A stretch of DNA of 64,000 bases from Bog-756 sp052326605 (GTDB lineage: Bacteria > Actinomycetota > Acidimicrobiia > Acidimicrobiales > RAAP-2). This document shows, piece after piece, positions 22,376-30,757 of this stretch. A model generated the notes under the pieces. It was given only the letters and a program-made list of their open reading frames with translations, searched no databases and was not told the origin of the DNA. The stretch spans positions 35,213-99,212 of the forward strand of contig JBKQMB010000079.1 of assembly GCA_052326605.1 (NCBI GenBank), read 5' to 3'. Position 1 is the first letter of the stretch. The number at the start of each line of letters is the position of its first letter. Both the position numbers and the translations under genes were made by a program.

Positions 22376-23337
22376 GCCGGCTCCCGCACCACGCTCGGTT
22401 CGTCGTCGAACCAAGCGTCCGCCGCCGCTTCACCGCCGGGACCCACCGCGTCTGCACCGTCGGGCGGGTGCGAGGACAGCGAGTTGTGGAACCAAAGGGC
22501 GACCGACCACACCACGGTGGCGCCGACCACGTGGAACCCGACCAGCACCGCCGGGAGGTGGGTGAAGTACTGGGTGTAGCCGATGAGGCCCTGGGCGGCC
22601 ATGACGGCGAGGACGGTGAGCCCGGCGTTTTGGACGCGTGCCGGAGCGTTGGTGCGCCAGAGCACCCACAGCAGTGCCAGCAGCAGAAGGGCGGTGGCCC
22701 ACACGATCTCGGCGTGGATGCGGGCCATGTCGCTCAGGGGGAGGGGGATGCGCTTGGCGCCGGGTCCACCGGCATGGGGTCCCGTGCCGGTGGTGGCCGC
22801 CCCGGCACTGATGGCGATCGTCAGCAGTACCAGCAGTGCCCGGGTCATCCACAGGGCGCCGCGGGTCACCTGCAGGGTTCCCCGCCCCGGGCCGTGCACG
22901 GCCCGGAGGGTGAGGACCACGGCCACGGTTAGGAGGGCGATGCCGATCAGGAAGTGCACCATCACCACATAGGGGTTGAGGTGGCTGTAGACGACGAAGG
23001 CCCCGAGCACCGCCTCGCCGATGACCCCGAGGACGAGGCCACCGGACAGCCACCGGAGGTCCCGGCGGGCCGGCCGGCGCAGGAACGAGGCGACGGCGGT
23101 GACCCCACAGGCGATGACCAGCACCACCACCACCAACCGATTGCCGAATTCGAGCAGCGGATGCAGGCTCAGCGGTGGCGTGAGATGGTCATGGGAGCAG
23201 GTCGGCCAGTCGGGGCAGCCCAGGCCCGAGCCGGACAGCCGGACGGCCGCCCCCGTCGCCACGTTGACCATGATGGTGACCAGCGTGAACCGGCAGAGGA
23301 AGAGGAACGGGCGAGGGCCGATACGCAGGGAGGTCAC
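22372..23337 (-). CDS. ctaA: Heme A synthase (COX15/CtaA family)
   Basis: 321 residues, about eight membrane segments. CtaA oxidises heme O to heme A for cytochrome c oxidase. Landmarks are GLGCPDWPTC with a cysteine pair in the first extracellular loop, the histidine-bearing helices (GNRLVVVVL, MVHFLIGIALL, RIHAEIVWATALLL, GFHVVGATVVW), and the second-half repeat of the fold. The GTG at 23337 is the start nearest the first helix. Only a close GGAG (3 nt) precedes it, so the start is uncertain by a few residues. It is divergent from ctaB, the preceding enzyme of the pathway. Confidence 0.92.
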   Translation of the reverse strand: MTSLRIGPRPFLFLCRFTLVTIMVNVATGAAVRLSGSGLGCPDWPTCSHDHLTPPLSLHPLLEFGNRLVVVVLVIACGVTAVASFLRRPARRDLRWLSGGLVLGVIGEAVLGAFVVYSHLNPYVVMVHFLIGIALLTVAVVLTLRAVHGPGRGTLQVTRGALWMTRALLVLLTIAISAGAATTGTGPHAGGPGAKRIPLPLSDMARIHAEIVWATALLLLALLWVLWRTNAPARVQNAGLTVLAVMAAQGLIGYTQYFTHLPAVLVGFHVVGATVVWSVALWFHNSLSSHPPDGADAVGPGGEAAADAWFDDEPSVVREPA

Positions 23338-23353
23338 CGTCTCCGTATGGTAA

Positions 23354-23371
23354 CCCCCGATCGATCGGGGG
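23354..23371. promoter_or_regulatory. 18-bp perfect palindrome in the ctaA-ctaB divergent promoter region
   Basis: CCCCCGATCGATCGGGGG is fully self-complementary and centred in the 90-bp gap between the two divergent heme A genes. It could be an operator for coordinated control or a strong hairpin in the ctaB leader region. No known box is recognised. Confidence 0.4.
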
Positions 23372-23427
23372 GCCTCCTGGTGGCCGAGGCTGTGCTCGGG
23401 CACCGCGTTCGCACTATTGTGCTCGCA

Positions 23428-24333
23428 ATGGCGATTTCGGCAGTGGCCCTTCCGGGCCGTCTCTCCATCGGTTCGCGCCTCGGCGCCTATGTGGCGTTGA
23501 CCAAGCCGCGGATCATCGAACTGCTGCTGATCACGACCCTGCCCACCATGATCGTGGCCCAGCGGGGCCTGCCCCCGGTGTGGCTCATGCTGGCCACGCT
23601 GCTCGGCGGGGCACTGGCCGCCGGCGGCGCGAACGCCATCAACATGTTCGTGGACCGGGACATCGACAAGCTGATGCACCGGACCCGCAAGAGGCCGCTG
23701 GTGACCGGGGCAGTGACCCCCCGCAATGCACTGATCTTCGCCGTCAGCCTCGAAGTGGTGGCCTTCGTCGAGCTGTGGGCGTGGGTCAACCTGCTCTCCG
23801 CCGTGTTGGCCATCTCGGCCACCCTCTTCTACGTGTTCGTCTACACGCTGTGGCTCAAGCGCACCAGTAGCCAGAACATCGTCATCGGCGGCGCCGCCGG
23901 AGCGGTCCCCGTGCTGGTGGGGTGGGCTGCGGTGACCGACAGCCTGTCGTGGACGCCGGTCGTGATGTTCGCCATCATCTTCGTGTGGACGCCGCCCCAC
24001 TTCTGGGCACTGGCGGTCAAGTACAAAGAGGACTACCAGGCTGCCAATGTCCCCATGCTGCCGGCGGTTGCCTCCTTCAAGCGGACGGCCCAGGAGATCC
24101 TGGTCTACAGCGTGATCCTGGTAGGGGTGTCGCTGCTGCTGGCCTGGGTCGCCTCACTGGGCCCGGTCTACGTGGTCTCGGCCAGCGTCCTCGGCCTGGG
24201 GTTCATCGGCCTGGCCGTGCGCCTGTGGCGGCGGGCCACCCCAAAGGCGGCGATGCAGCTGTTCAGCTACTCGATCACCTATCTGACCCTGCTCTTCGTA
24301 TGCATGGCGATCGACATCTTCACCAAGCATTGA
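23428..24333 (+). CDS. ctaB: Protoheme IX farnesyltransferase (heme O synthase)
   Basis: 301 residues, UbiA-type prenyltransferase with eight or nine helices. It adds farnesyl to heme b to make heme O. The first Asp-rich motif is NMFVDRDIDKLMHRT and the second is YKEDYQAANVPMLP. FVWTPPHFWALA is also characteristic. The ATG at 23428 has TATTGT 7 nt upstream and no Shine-Dalgarno, so a leaderless message is likely. A GTG 9 nt earlier is an alternative. The stop overlaps the next gene. Confidence 0.95.
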   Translation: MAISAVALPGRLSIGSRLGAYVALTKPRIIELLLITTLPTMIVAQRGLPPVWLMLATLLGGALAAGGANAINMFVDRDIDKLMHRTRKRPLVTGAVTPRNALIFAVSLEVVAFVELWAWVNLLSAVLAISATLFYVFVYTLWLKRTSSQNIVIGGAAGAVPVLVGWAAVTDSLSWTPVVMFAIIFVWTPPHFWALAVKYKEDYQAANVPMLPAVASFKRTAQEILVYSVILVGVSLLLAWVASLGPVYVVSASVLGLGFIGLAVRLWRRATPKAAMQLFSYSITYLTLLFVCMAIDIFTKH

Positions 24334-25001
24334 CCGAGGCCCCCGCCGACACCGTGGCCGCCAACGCCCCGCCCCCCGAGGGCGCCCCGGGGTCGCCGCC
24401 GACCCCGCAGACCCCGCCGGCTGCGGTCCGCAGTCCGCCGAGGCGGCTGCGCTCCCTGGCCATCGGCGTGGTCATTGCCGCTGCACTGGCCGCCTTCTTG
24501 TTCCTGGTGCTCGGCACCGGCTCGAAGCCCGACTCGAGCTCCGGACCGGTGGTCGGGGTCGGCAGCGTGGCACCGGACTTCACCATTCCCGCGCTCCTCG
24601 GCGGGGCGCCGGTCAACCTCGATGCGCTGGGCAAGGACCGCAACCGGCCGGTCGTGCTCAACTTCTTCGCCTCGTGGTGCACCCCCTGCCAGAAGGAGAC
24701 CCCCCTTCTGGCCCAGACCGCCAAGGCGGAGCAGGCCAAGGGCTCGACCGTCCAGTTCGTCGGGGTAGACGTGGCCGACCAGCCCTCCAACGCCATCCCC
24801 TTCGTGCAGCAGTCGGGGATCATCTACCCGGTGGGCGCCGATACCACCCTGCGGGTGACCTCGACCCTCTACGGGCTCGACGGCCAGCCCAACACCTTCT
24901 TCATCGACGCGTCCGGGACAGTGGTCGGCCACGTCATCGGTGCGTTGACCCGGCCGCAGCTCGACCAGTGGTTGCACAGGCTGGCCGGGGCCTCCGCGTA
25001 G
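24330..25001 (+). CDS. Membrane-anchored TlpA/ResA-like thiol-disulfide oxidoreductase
   Basis: 223 residues. A proline-rich N-terminus is followed by one membrane helix (LAIGVVIAAALAAFLFLVL) and an extracytoplasmic thioredoxin fold. The redox motif is FFASWCTPCQKETPLL, and the cis-Pro region is GQPNTFFID. Such proteins reduce apocytochrome c or help copper loading of oxidase. The start is probably TTG at 24330, overlapping the ctaB stop by 4 nt; GTG at 24354 is possible. Coupling to ctaB fits a role in cytochrome oxidase assembly. Confidence 0.9.
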   Translation: MTEAPADTVAANAPPPEGAPGSPPTPQTPPAAVRSPPRRLRSLAIGVVIAAALAAFLFLVLGTGSKPDSSSGPVVGVGSVAPDFTIPALLGGAPVNLDALGKDRNRPVVLNFFASWCTPCQKETPLLAQTAKAEQAKGSTVQFVGVDVADQPSNAIPFVQQSGIIYPVGADTTLRVTSTLYGLDGQPNTFFIDASGTVVGHVIGALTRPQLDQWLHRLAGASA

Positions 25002-25010
25002 CTCCGGGTC

Positions 25011-25026
25011 AGGCGTCGGGACGCCT
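25011..25026. terminator. Hairpin between convergent genes
   Basis: AGGCGT and ACGCCT form a 6-bp stem with a CGGG loop, 9 nt after the tlpA stop and before the end of the convergent ABC permease gene. It could serve both directions. There is no long U-run. Confidence 0.4.
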
Positions 25027-25043
25027 TGCCACCGGCGCCCGAC

Positions 25044-25784
25044 CTACTCCCATCGGAAGGTGAACCCGGCGAGCACGGGCATGGCCACCGCCCAGACCAC
25101 GAGCACGATCCAGTCCCGGGTGGACACCGGGGTGCCGTTTCCGAGGGCGCCGTGGAGAGCGTCGGCCAGGGCGGATGCCGGCAGCACCTTGGCGATCCCC
25201 TCCAACCAGCCCGGGAGCTTGCCCAAGGGGATGAGCATGCCGCCGAGCAGCAGGAGGATCACGAACAGGGCGTTGACCACGGCCAGGTTGACCAGGGGCT
25301 TGAGGGTGCCGGCCAAAGCAAGGCCGATGCCGCCGAAGGCGACGGTCCCGAGGACCATGGCGAGGACGGCCGCGCCGACCAGGCCCCCGGCGCCCCCGGG
25401 CCCCCCCGGGTTCCACCCGAGGGCGTAGCCCACGGCGACCAGCACCACCGCCTGGAGGAGCTCGACGGCGAGGACGGCGATGATCTTTGCGGTCAGCAGG
25501 CGGGGTCGGCCCAGCGGGGTGGAGCCCAGCCGTTTGAGGACGCCGTAGCCACGCTCGAAACCGGTGCCGATGCCGAGGGCGGTCATCGCCGTCGACATGA
25601 TGGCCAGGGCCAGGATACCCGGCACCAGGAAGTCGACCGGGTGGTCGGTGCCGGTGGGCAGCACGTGCACCGCTGAAAAGAACAGCAGGAACACCACCGG
25701 GATGCCCAACGTCAGGAAGACGGTCTCCCCGTTGGTGAAGATCATGGTCACCTCGGCCCGCAACTGGGCCACGAGCGGCCGCAT
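25044..25784 (-). CDS. ABC-2 type transporter permease
   Basis: 246 residues with six hydrophobic segments. The pattern is that of ABC-2 permeases: NGETVFLTLGIPVVFLLFF in the first helix, then FERGYGVLKRLGSTPLGR, the conserved cytoplasmic loop, and a final helix near FTFRWE. The ATG overlaps the ATPase stop (TGATG), so the two are coupled. The substrate is unknown. Its placement beside ctaB and tlpA suggests a heme- or membrane-related cargo, but this is only context. Confidence 0.9.
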   Translation of the reverse strand: MRPLVAQLRAEVTMIFTNGETVFLTLGIPVVFLLFFSAVHVLPTGTDHPVDFLVPGILALAIMSTAMTALGIGTGFERGYGVLKRLGSTPLGRPRLLTAKIIAVLAVELLQAVVLVAVGYALGWNPGGPGGAGGLVGAAVLAMVLGTVAFGGIGLALAGTLKPLVNLAVVNALFVILLLLGGMLIPLGKLPGWLEGIAKVLPASALADALHGALGNGTPVSTRDWIVLVVWAVAMPVLAGFTFRWE

Positions 25785-26869
25785 CAGCGCGAGCCCCGGG
25801 ACCGGCCGCCACGGGAGCCCCGCCCGGCCCGGCCGTCGGGAGCCCCTGGCGCCCCGGAGTCGGCCGCCTCCCGCGAGCCGGTGATGGCCAGATAGGCCTC
25901 CTCGAGGGACTGGCCGGTGCGCAGGTCGCCCAGGGCCAGGTCCCGCCCGGCGAGCCAGCCGGCAAGCGTGGCCACCACCGCAGGCGTGGCCGAGCCCGGC
26001 GGCGGCTGCAGCCGGTAGAAGCCGGGCCGCTCCTCTTCCAGTGTGGCACCCGCACCGAGGGTGGCGGCCAGGTCGGCGGTGTCGATCAGCGGCTCGGTGG
26101 AGAAGCGGATGGAGCCGTCGGCGGTGCCCGAGGCCAGGTCGGCCGGCGTGCCGTCGGCCAGCATCCGCCCGTGGTCGATGATCACCACCCTGTCGGCCAG
26201 CCGCTCGGCTTCGGCCAGCTCGTGGGTGGTCAGGATGACGCAGATGCCGCGGTCGCGCAGGTCGGCGATGATGGAGCGCACGGCGATGCGACCCTCTGGG
26301 TCCACCCCGGCGGTGGGCTCGTCGAGGAAGAGCACCTCGGGCTTCCCCACCAGGGCCAGGGCCAGGGCCAGGCGCTGTTGCTCGCCCCCCGACAGGCGGC
26401 GCCACGGGGTCCGGCGGACGGCGGAGAGGCCGACCAGGTCGAGCAATCGGTCGGGGTCCTCGGCGTCGTCGTAGTAGCTGGCGAAGAGGTGGAGGACCTG
26501 TGCGGATCCCAGCATCGGATAGACGCCGCCCTTCTGGAGCATGACGCCGATGCGGGGCACCAGTGCGGCGTGGTCGCGGCGCGGATCGAGGTCGAGGACC
26601 CGCACCGAGCCGCTCGACACCGGGCGGTAGCCCTCGAGCGCCTCGACGGTGCTGGTCTTTCCCGCACCGTTGGGACCGAGCAGCGCCACCACCTGGCCGG
26701 CATGGCCCTCGAAGGAGAGCCGGTCGACGGCCAGGGTGTCGCCGTAGCGGATCACCACCCCGTCACAGGACACCGCCGGGGTCGACGTCCGTGGCCCACC
26801 GCCGGTCGCCGGCCGGCCGGACCCGTTCTCCGGGGCGGGGGTGTCGGTCGGATCGATGGCGTCATCCAC
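25784..26869 (-). CDS. ABC transporter ATP-binding protein
   Basis: 361 residues. Walker A is GPNGAGKTST, the Q-loop VMLQKGGVY, the signature RLSGGEQQRLALALAL, Walker B VLFLDEPTAGVD, and the switch His is in TTHELAEAE. A proline-rich N-terminal tail and a C-terminal extension ending in RGSRGGRSRGSR flank the domain. The GTG at 26869 has TAGCGT 8 nt upstream and no Shine-Dalgarno, again suggesting near-leaderless expression. It partners the permease downstream as an exporter. Confidence 0.92.
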   Translation of the reverse strand: MDDAIDPTDTPAPENGSGRPATGGGPRTSTPAVSCDGVVIRYGDTLAVDRLSFEGHAGQVVALLGPNGAGKTSTVEALEGYRPVSSGSVRVLDLDPRRDHAALVPRIGVMLQKGGVYPMLGSAQVLHLFASYYDDAEDPDRLLDLVGLSAVRRTPWRRLSGGEQQRLALALALVGKPEVLFLDEPTAGVDPEGRIAVRSIIADLRDRGICVILTTHELAEAERLADRVVIIDHGRMLADGTPADLASGTADGSIRFSTEPLIDTADLAATLGAGATLEEERPGFYRLQPPPGSATPAVVATLAGWLAGRDLALGDLRTGQSLEEAYLAITGSREAADSGAPGAPDGRAGRGSRGGRSRGSR

Positions 26870-26897
26870 GGGAGGTCACGCTACCGTTGTGCCCGTC

Positions 26898-28187
26898 ATG
26901 ATCGATATTCGCTTGGTGAGAGACGACATCGGTTCGGTGAAGGCCGCCCTCGCCCGGCGGGGGGTGGACCCGGCGGACATCGACCGTCTGGCGGCAATGG
27001 ACGCCGCCGCCCGTGCCGCCGTGGGCCGGCGGGACGACGCACGGTCCCGGGTGAAGTCCCTCTCCAAGCAGGTGGGCGGGGCCCGCCGGTCGGGCGACGT
27101 GGCGGCGGCCGACGACCTCGCCGCCCGCAGCCGGGCCGCCGGTGAGGAGGAACGGTCGCTCAACGTGGTGGCCGAGGCCGCCCAGGAGGACGTGCGCCAG
27201 GCCCTCCTCTACCTGCCCAACCTGCCGGCGGCCGACGCCCCTGCCGGCGACGCCCCCGAGGACAACGTGGTCGCTCGGACGTGGCCGGACCTGGCCCCGG
27301 AGTACACCGATGCGCAACGGGTGCCCCACTGGGAGATCGGAGCGGAGCTCGGCCTGCTCGACATGGAGCGCGGGGCCAAGCTCTCCGGGTCGATGTTCCC
27401 CCTCTACCGCGGCTTCGGCGCCCGGCTCCTGCGCGCCCTCACCTCCTTCGCCCTCGACAGCCATTCCGACGAGTTCGAGGAGGTGCGGCCTCCCACCATG
27501 GTCCTCACCGAGACGATGGTGTCGACCGGCCATCTCCCCAAGTTCGAGGAGGACGCCTACCACCTAGAGCGCGACGACCTGTGGGCCATCCCCACCGCCG
27601 AGGTGCCGCTGACCTCGATGTGGAGGGGGGACATCCTCGACGAGTCGGACCTGCCCCTGCGGCTCACCGCGGCCACCGCCTGCTTCCGGCGGGAGGCGGG
27701 GTCCGCCGGCCGGGACACCCGCGGACTGCTGCGGGTACACGAGTTCGACAAGGTGGAGCTCTTCGCCTACGCCACGCCCGAGCAGGCCCCGGTCCTCCTC
27801 GGCAGCATGGTGGCCCGGGCCGAGGGGTTGCTGCACGACCTCGGTCTGCAGTACCGGGTCCTCGACCTGTGTGCCGGCGACCTGGGCAACTCGGCGGCCC
27901 GCACGTTCGACCTCGAGGTCTACGCGCCGGGGGTCGACCAGTGGTTGGAGGTCTCCTCGGTCAGCTGGTGCAGCGACTACCAGGCGCGCCGGGCCAACAT
28001 CCGGTACCGGCCCAGCGCCGGGGGGAGCCCGGCGCTCGTCCACACCCTCAACGGCTCGGCCCTGGCGTGGGCTCGCATCTGGGCGGCCATCGTCGAGACC
28101 GGGCGCCGGCCCGACGGGTCGGTCGTCCTGCCCGAGGTGCTGCGCCCCTACCTGCGGGGCGACGCGGTCATCCCCGGTCCTGGCTGA
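26898..28187 (+). CDS. serS: Seryl-tRNA synthetase
   Basis: 429 residues, normal for the bacterial enzyme. The N-terminal long coiled-coil arm (about residues 25-105) is followed by the class II core. Motif 2 is ACFRREAGSAGRDTRGLLR, and motif 3 is the NGSALAWAR region near the C-terminus. It charges tRNA-Ser with serine. The ATG at 26898 starts with IDIRLVRDD, the usual N-terminus. It is divergent from the ABC ATPase gene across a 28-bp gap, so the two promoters must overlap. Confidence 0.97.
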   Translation: MIDIRLVRDDIGSVKAALARRGVDPADIDRLAAMDAAARAAVGRRDDARSRVKSLSKQVGGARRSGDVAAADDLAARSRAAGEEERSLNVVAEAAQEDVRQALLYLPNLPAADAPAGDAPEDNVVARTWPDLAPEYTDAQRVPHWEIGAELGLLDMERGAKLSGSMFPLYRGFGARLLRALTSFALDSHSDEFEEVRPPTMVLTETMVSTGHLPKFEEDAYHLERDDLWAIPTAEVPLTSMWRGDILDESDLPLRLTAATACFRREAGSAGRDTRGLLRVHEFDKVELFAYATPEQAPVLLGSMVARAEGLLHDLGLQYRVLDLCAGDLGNSAARTFDLEVYAPGVDQWLEVSSVSWCSDYQARRANIRYRPSAGGSPALVHTLNGSALAWARIWAAIVETGRRPDGSVVLPEVLRPYLRGDAVIPGPG

Positions 28188-28220
28188 CCTGCGGCCCGGG
28201 GCGCCCCCCGGTGGCCGGCC

Positions 28221-29012
28221 TCAGTCGCGGGGTGCGTCGAACCGGTAGCCCACGCCGCGGATGGTGGTGATCAGCTTCGGTGAGGACGGGTCCTCCTCGA
28301 CGTGGCTGCGTAGCCGCTTGATGTGCACGTCGAGCGTCTTGGTGTCGCCGAAGTAGTCCGACCCCCAGATGCGGTCGATGAGCACGTCGCGGGTCAGGAG
28401 GCGGCCGGCGTTCTCCATCAGCAGCGACAGCAGCTCGAACTCCTTGCGGCGCAGGTGCACGTCGTCGCCTCGGATGAAGACCAGGTGCCGATCGGGGTCG
28501 ACCTGGATCCCGCCTGCCTCGAGGATCCCGGTGGACCCGCGTTCGTCGACCTTCCCGGAACGCTTCTTGGAGGAGTCGCCGCCCTTGTCGTGGCTTCCGG
28601 AGGGCGCCGGCTCGCCGGCCGGGGTGCGCCGGAGCACGGCCCGCATCCGGGCCACGAGCTCGCGCAGCCGGTAGGGCTTGGTCACGTAGTCGTCGGCCCC
28701 GACCTCGAGGCCCACCACGGTGTCGATCTCGGTCCCCTTGGCGGTGACCATGATGATCGGCACGGTAGACCGGGCCCGGATGGAGCGGCACACGTCGATG
28801 CCCGACAGCCGGGGCAGCATCAGGTCGAGGAGGACCAGGTCGGGTTCGACCGACGCGAACAGGCGGAGGGCCTCGTTCCCGTCCCGGGCCACGGTGACGT
28901 CGAATCCCTCCCGGGCCAGACCGATCACCAGCGCGTCGATGAAGGACTCGTCGTCCTCCGCCAGCAGGACCTTGGTCTGGGTCGGCTCGGGCTCGACGCG
29001 CTTCTTGCTCAT
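28221..29012 (-). CDS. regX3: OmpR/PhoB-family response regulator (RegX3-like)
   Basis: 263 residues. The receiver domain has AEDDESF, the phospho-acceptor Asp in LVLLDLMLPRLSG, VTAKG and the lysine in YVTKPYRL. A charged linker of about 35 residues (SHDKGGDSSKKRSGK) is longer than usual. The C-terminal winged helix follows, with LRRKEFELLSLLMENAG and TLDVHIKRLR. Its ATG overlaps the kinase stop by 4 nt. In mycobacteria the SenX3-RegX3 pair senses phosphate limitation; the assignment rests on domain type and gene order. Confidence 0.88.
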   Translation of the reverse strand: MSKKRVEPEPTQTKVLLAEDDESFIDALVIGLAREGFDVTVARDGNEALRLFASVEPDLVLLDLMLPRLSGIDVCRSIRARSTVPIIMVTAKGTEIDTVVGLEVGADDYVTKPYRLRELVARMRAVLRRTPAGEPAPSGSHDKGGDSSKKRSGKVDERGSTGILEAGGIQVDPDRHLVFIRGDDVHLRRKEFELLSLLMENAGRLLTRDVLIDRIWGSDYFGDTKTLDVHIKRLRSHVEEDPSSPKLITTIRGVGYRFDAPRD

Positions 29013-30247
29013 GCCGCGTACTCGGGAGGGCTGGGCAAGATCACCGTGAAGGTCGAGCCTTCGCCTTCCCGCGAGTCGACTTCGACCCGACCCTGGTGGT
29101 TGCTGGCCACGTGCCGCACGATCGAGAGCCCGAGTCCGGTGCCGCCCGAGTCGCGGCTGCGCCCGTGGTCCACCCGGTAGAAGCGCTCGAAGATGCGCTC
29201 GAGGTCGCGGGCGGGGATCCCCACCCCGGTGTCGGTCACCGAGAGGCGGACCTCACCGTCGGACCGGGTGCCGCTCACCCGTACGACGCTTTCCTCGTAG
29301 GAGAAGGTCACTGCGTTCTCGAGGAGACTGTGGATCGCCGATACCAGCTGGCGGCGGTCGCCGAGCACGTACACCGGGGGAGCGGGTTCATCGAGCACGA
29401 TGGTAATCCGGCGCTGCTCTGCGGCGCTCCTGACCCGCTCGACGGCCTCGGCCATCACCAGGTTGACGTAGATGGGCTCGCGCGGCGGCGCCTCCTCCGA
29501 CTCGATCCGGCTGAGGTCGAGGAGGTCGTCGATGATCCTGCTCACCCGGAAGGACTCGTTGTGGATCCGCGTCGCCAGCCGTCGGGCGACCGCGGGGTCC
29601 GGCTCCACGGTAAGGGTCTCGGCCAGCAGGCCCAGGGCACCGATCGGGGTCTTCAGCTCGTGGCTGACGTTGGCCACGAAGTCCCGCCGGATCTCCTCGA
29701 GCCGGCGGCGCTCGGACACGTCCTCGATGATGGCGATCACCCCGAGTGGCCTCCGGCCGTCGTCGACCAGTCGGGTCCGCACGGTGAGCGTCTGGCGTGG
29801 CGGCCCGTAGAGGTCGAGGGTCCGCTCGGCCGTCCCGTCCTGCCAGGCGTTCTCGAGGAGCTCGGTCACCGCCTGGGCGGCCAGCGCATCGCCGTGCCGG
29901 TTGTTCATCAGGTCGGACGCCCTGGCGTTGCGGAAGGCGACCTCGCCGTTCTCGTCGCACACGATGACCCCCTGGGGGAGCGTGTCGAGGGCCCGGCGCA
30001 GCCGGATGGCATCCGAGCTGGCCTCGGTGACCGCCTCCGCCGCTTCGCCGGTCACCCGCTCGAGGTGGCTCAGCACCGGTTCCACCCCGCCCTCGTCGGG
30101 AGGTTCCACCCCCAACCGGTTGGACAGTGCGGTGAGGCGTTGCTGCAGGCTCCGGCGTCCCGCCCGGCGGCCAAGCCGGGCGGCCACGACGATGGCCACG
30201 ACAGCCACGGCGCCCAAGACGATGTACCCGATCACGTACGGCTTCAC
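29009..30247 (-). CDS. senX3: Sensor histidine kinase with PAS domain (SenX3-like)
   Basis: 412 residues. One N-terminal membrane helix (residues 4-24) is followed by a short linker, a PAS domain (LPQGVIVCDENGEVAFRNARA), and the HisKA dimerisation helix with the phospho-acceptor in FVANVSHELKTPIG. The HATPase domain has N, G1 and G2 boxes (LLENAVTFS, VTDTGVGIP, GGTGLGLSI). The layout is that of SenX3. The start is GTG with no Shine-Dalgarno; CATGCT ends 6 nt upstream, compatible with a leaderless message. Confidence 0.9.
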   Translation of the reverse strand: MKPYVIGYIVLGAVAVVAIVVAARLGRRAGRRSLQQRLTALSNRLGVEPPDEGGVEPVLSHLERVTGEAAEAVTEASSDAIRLRRALDTLPQGVIVCDENGEVAFRNARASDLMNNRHGDALAAQAVTELLENAWQDGTAERTLDLYGPPRQTLTVRTRLVDDGRRPLGVIAIIEDVSERRRLEEIRRDFVANVSHELKTPIGALGLLAETLTVEPDPAVARRLATRIHNESFRVSRIIDDLLDLSRIESEEAPPREPIYVNLVMAEAVERVRSAAEQRRITIVLDEPAPPVYVLGDRRQLVSAIHSLLENAVTFSYEESVVRVSGTRSDGEVRLSVTDTGVGIPARDLERIFERFYRVDHGRSRDSGGTGLGLSIVRHVASNHQGRVEVDSREGEGSTFTVILPSPPEYAA

Positions 30248-30328
30248 CGCCTAAGCATGACAGGCCTGGCGGGTTGGGTGGATTCTGCATGAGAAGACAC
30301 AGAAAATCATAAAAAATAAGAAAAAGTA

Positions 30329-30357
30329 TTGAAACGGGGCGCCACACTCCCTACTGT
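30329..30357 (+). promoter_or_regulatory. Strong leaderless promoter of the type IV secretion-like cluster
   Basis: TTGAAA (30329-30334) and TACTGT (30352-30357) are separated by 17 bp, and the -10 box ends exactly 6 nt before the ATG at 30364. A ~40-bp A-rich stretch (30297-30330) lies just upstream, where an UP element would be, in an otherwise ~70 % GC region. Confidence 0.7.
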
Positions 30358-30363
30358 TGGCGC

Positions 30364-30756
30364 ATGATCCTCGAACTCGTCCCCGCCCACCTGCCGGTCA
30401 CCCACGCGCTGGCCACCCAGCTGCTTCGCGCCCGACCCGGTCCTCTCGGAGCGGCACCGGGTGGGGCATCGGCACGGACCACCGACGTCACGCTCACACC
30501 GGACCCCAACGCGCTCCCCGGCGGCCAGGTGCTCCAGAACCTGATGAACGGGTTGGGTGCCTGGGCCCTGGCCCTGTCCCTGGTGGGCCTGTTGATCGGT
30601 GCGGCGGCGTGGGCCCTGGGATCCCACGGCCAGAACTACCAGCAGACGTTCGTCGGCCGCCGCGCCGTGCTGATCTCGGGGTTGGCCGCCCTGCTCATCG
30701 GGGCGGGGCCGGCCATCGTCAACTTCTTCTTCAACGCCGGACAGGGCGTCCACTGA
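30364..30756 (+). CDS. Small two-helix membrane protein, T4SS pilin-like (VirB2/TrbC-like layout)
   Basis: 130 residues. A ~60-residue N-terminal part is followed by two hydrophobic helices (LGAWALALSLVGLLIGAAAWAL and AVLISGLAALLIGAGPAIVNFFF) joined by a short basic loop with NYQQTFVGRR. This is the layout of VirB2/TrbC pilins and of small membrane proteins that open actinobacterial conjugation clusters. No clear signal peptide is seen, so the N-terminus may be cleaved or remain cytoplasmic. It leads five closely spaced genes; the next starts 1 nt after its stop. Confidence 0.8.
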   Translation: MILELVPAHLPVTHALATQLLRARPGPLGAAPGGASARTTDVTLTPDPNALPGGQVLQNLMNGLGAWALALSLVGLLIGAAAWALGSHGQNYQQTFVGRRAVLISGLAALLIGAGPAIVNFFFNAGQGVH

Positions 30757-30757
30757 C

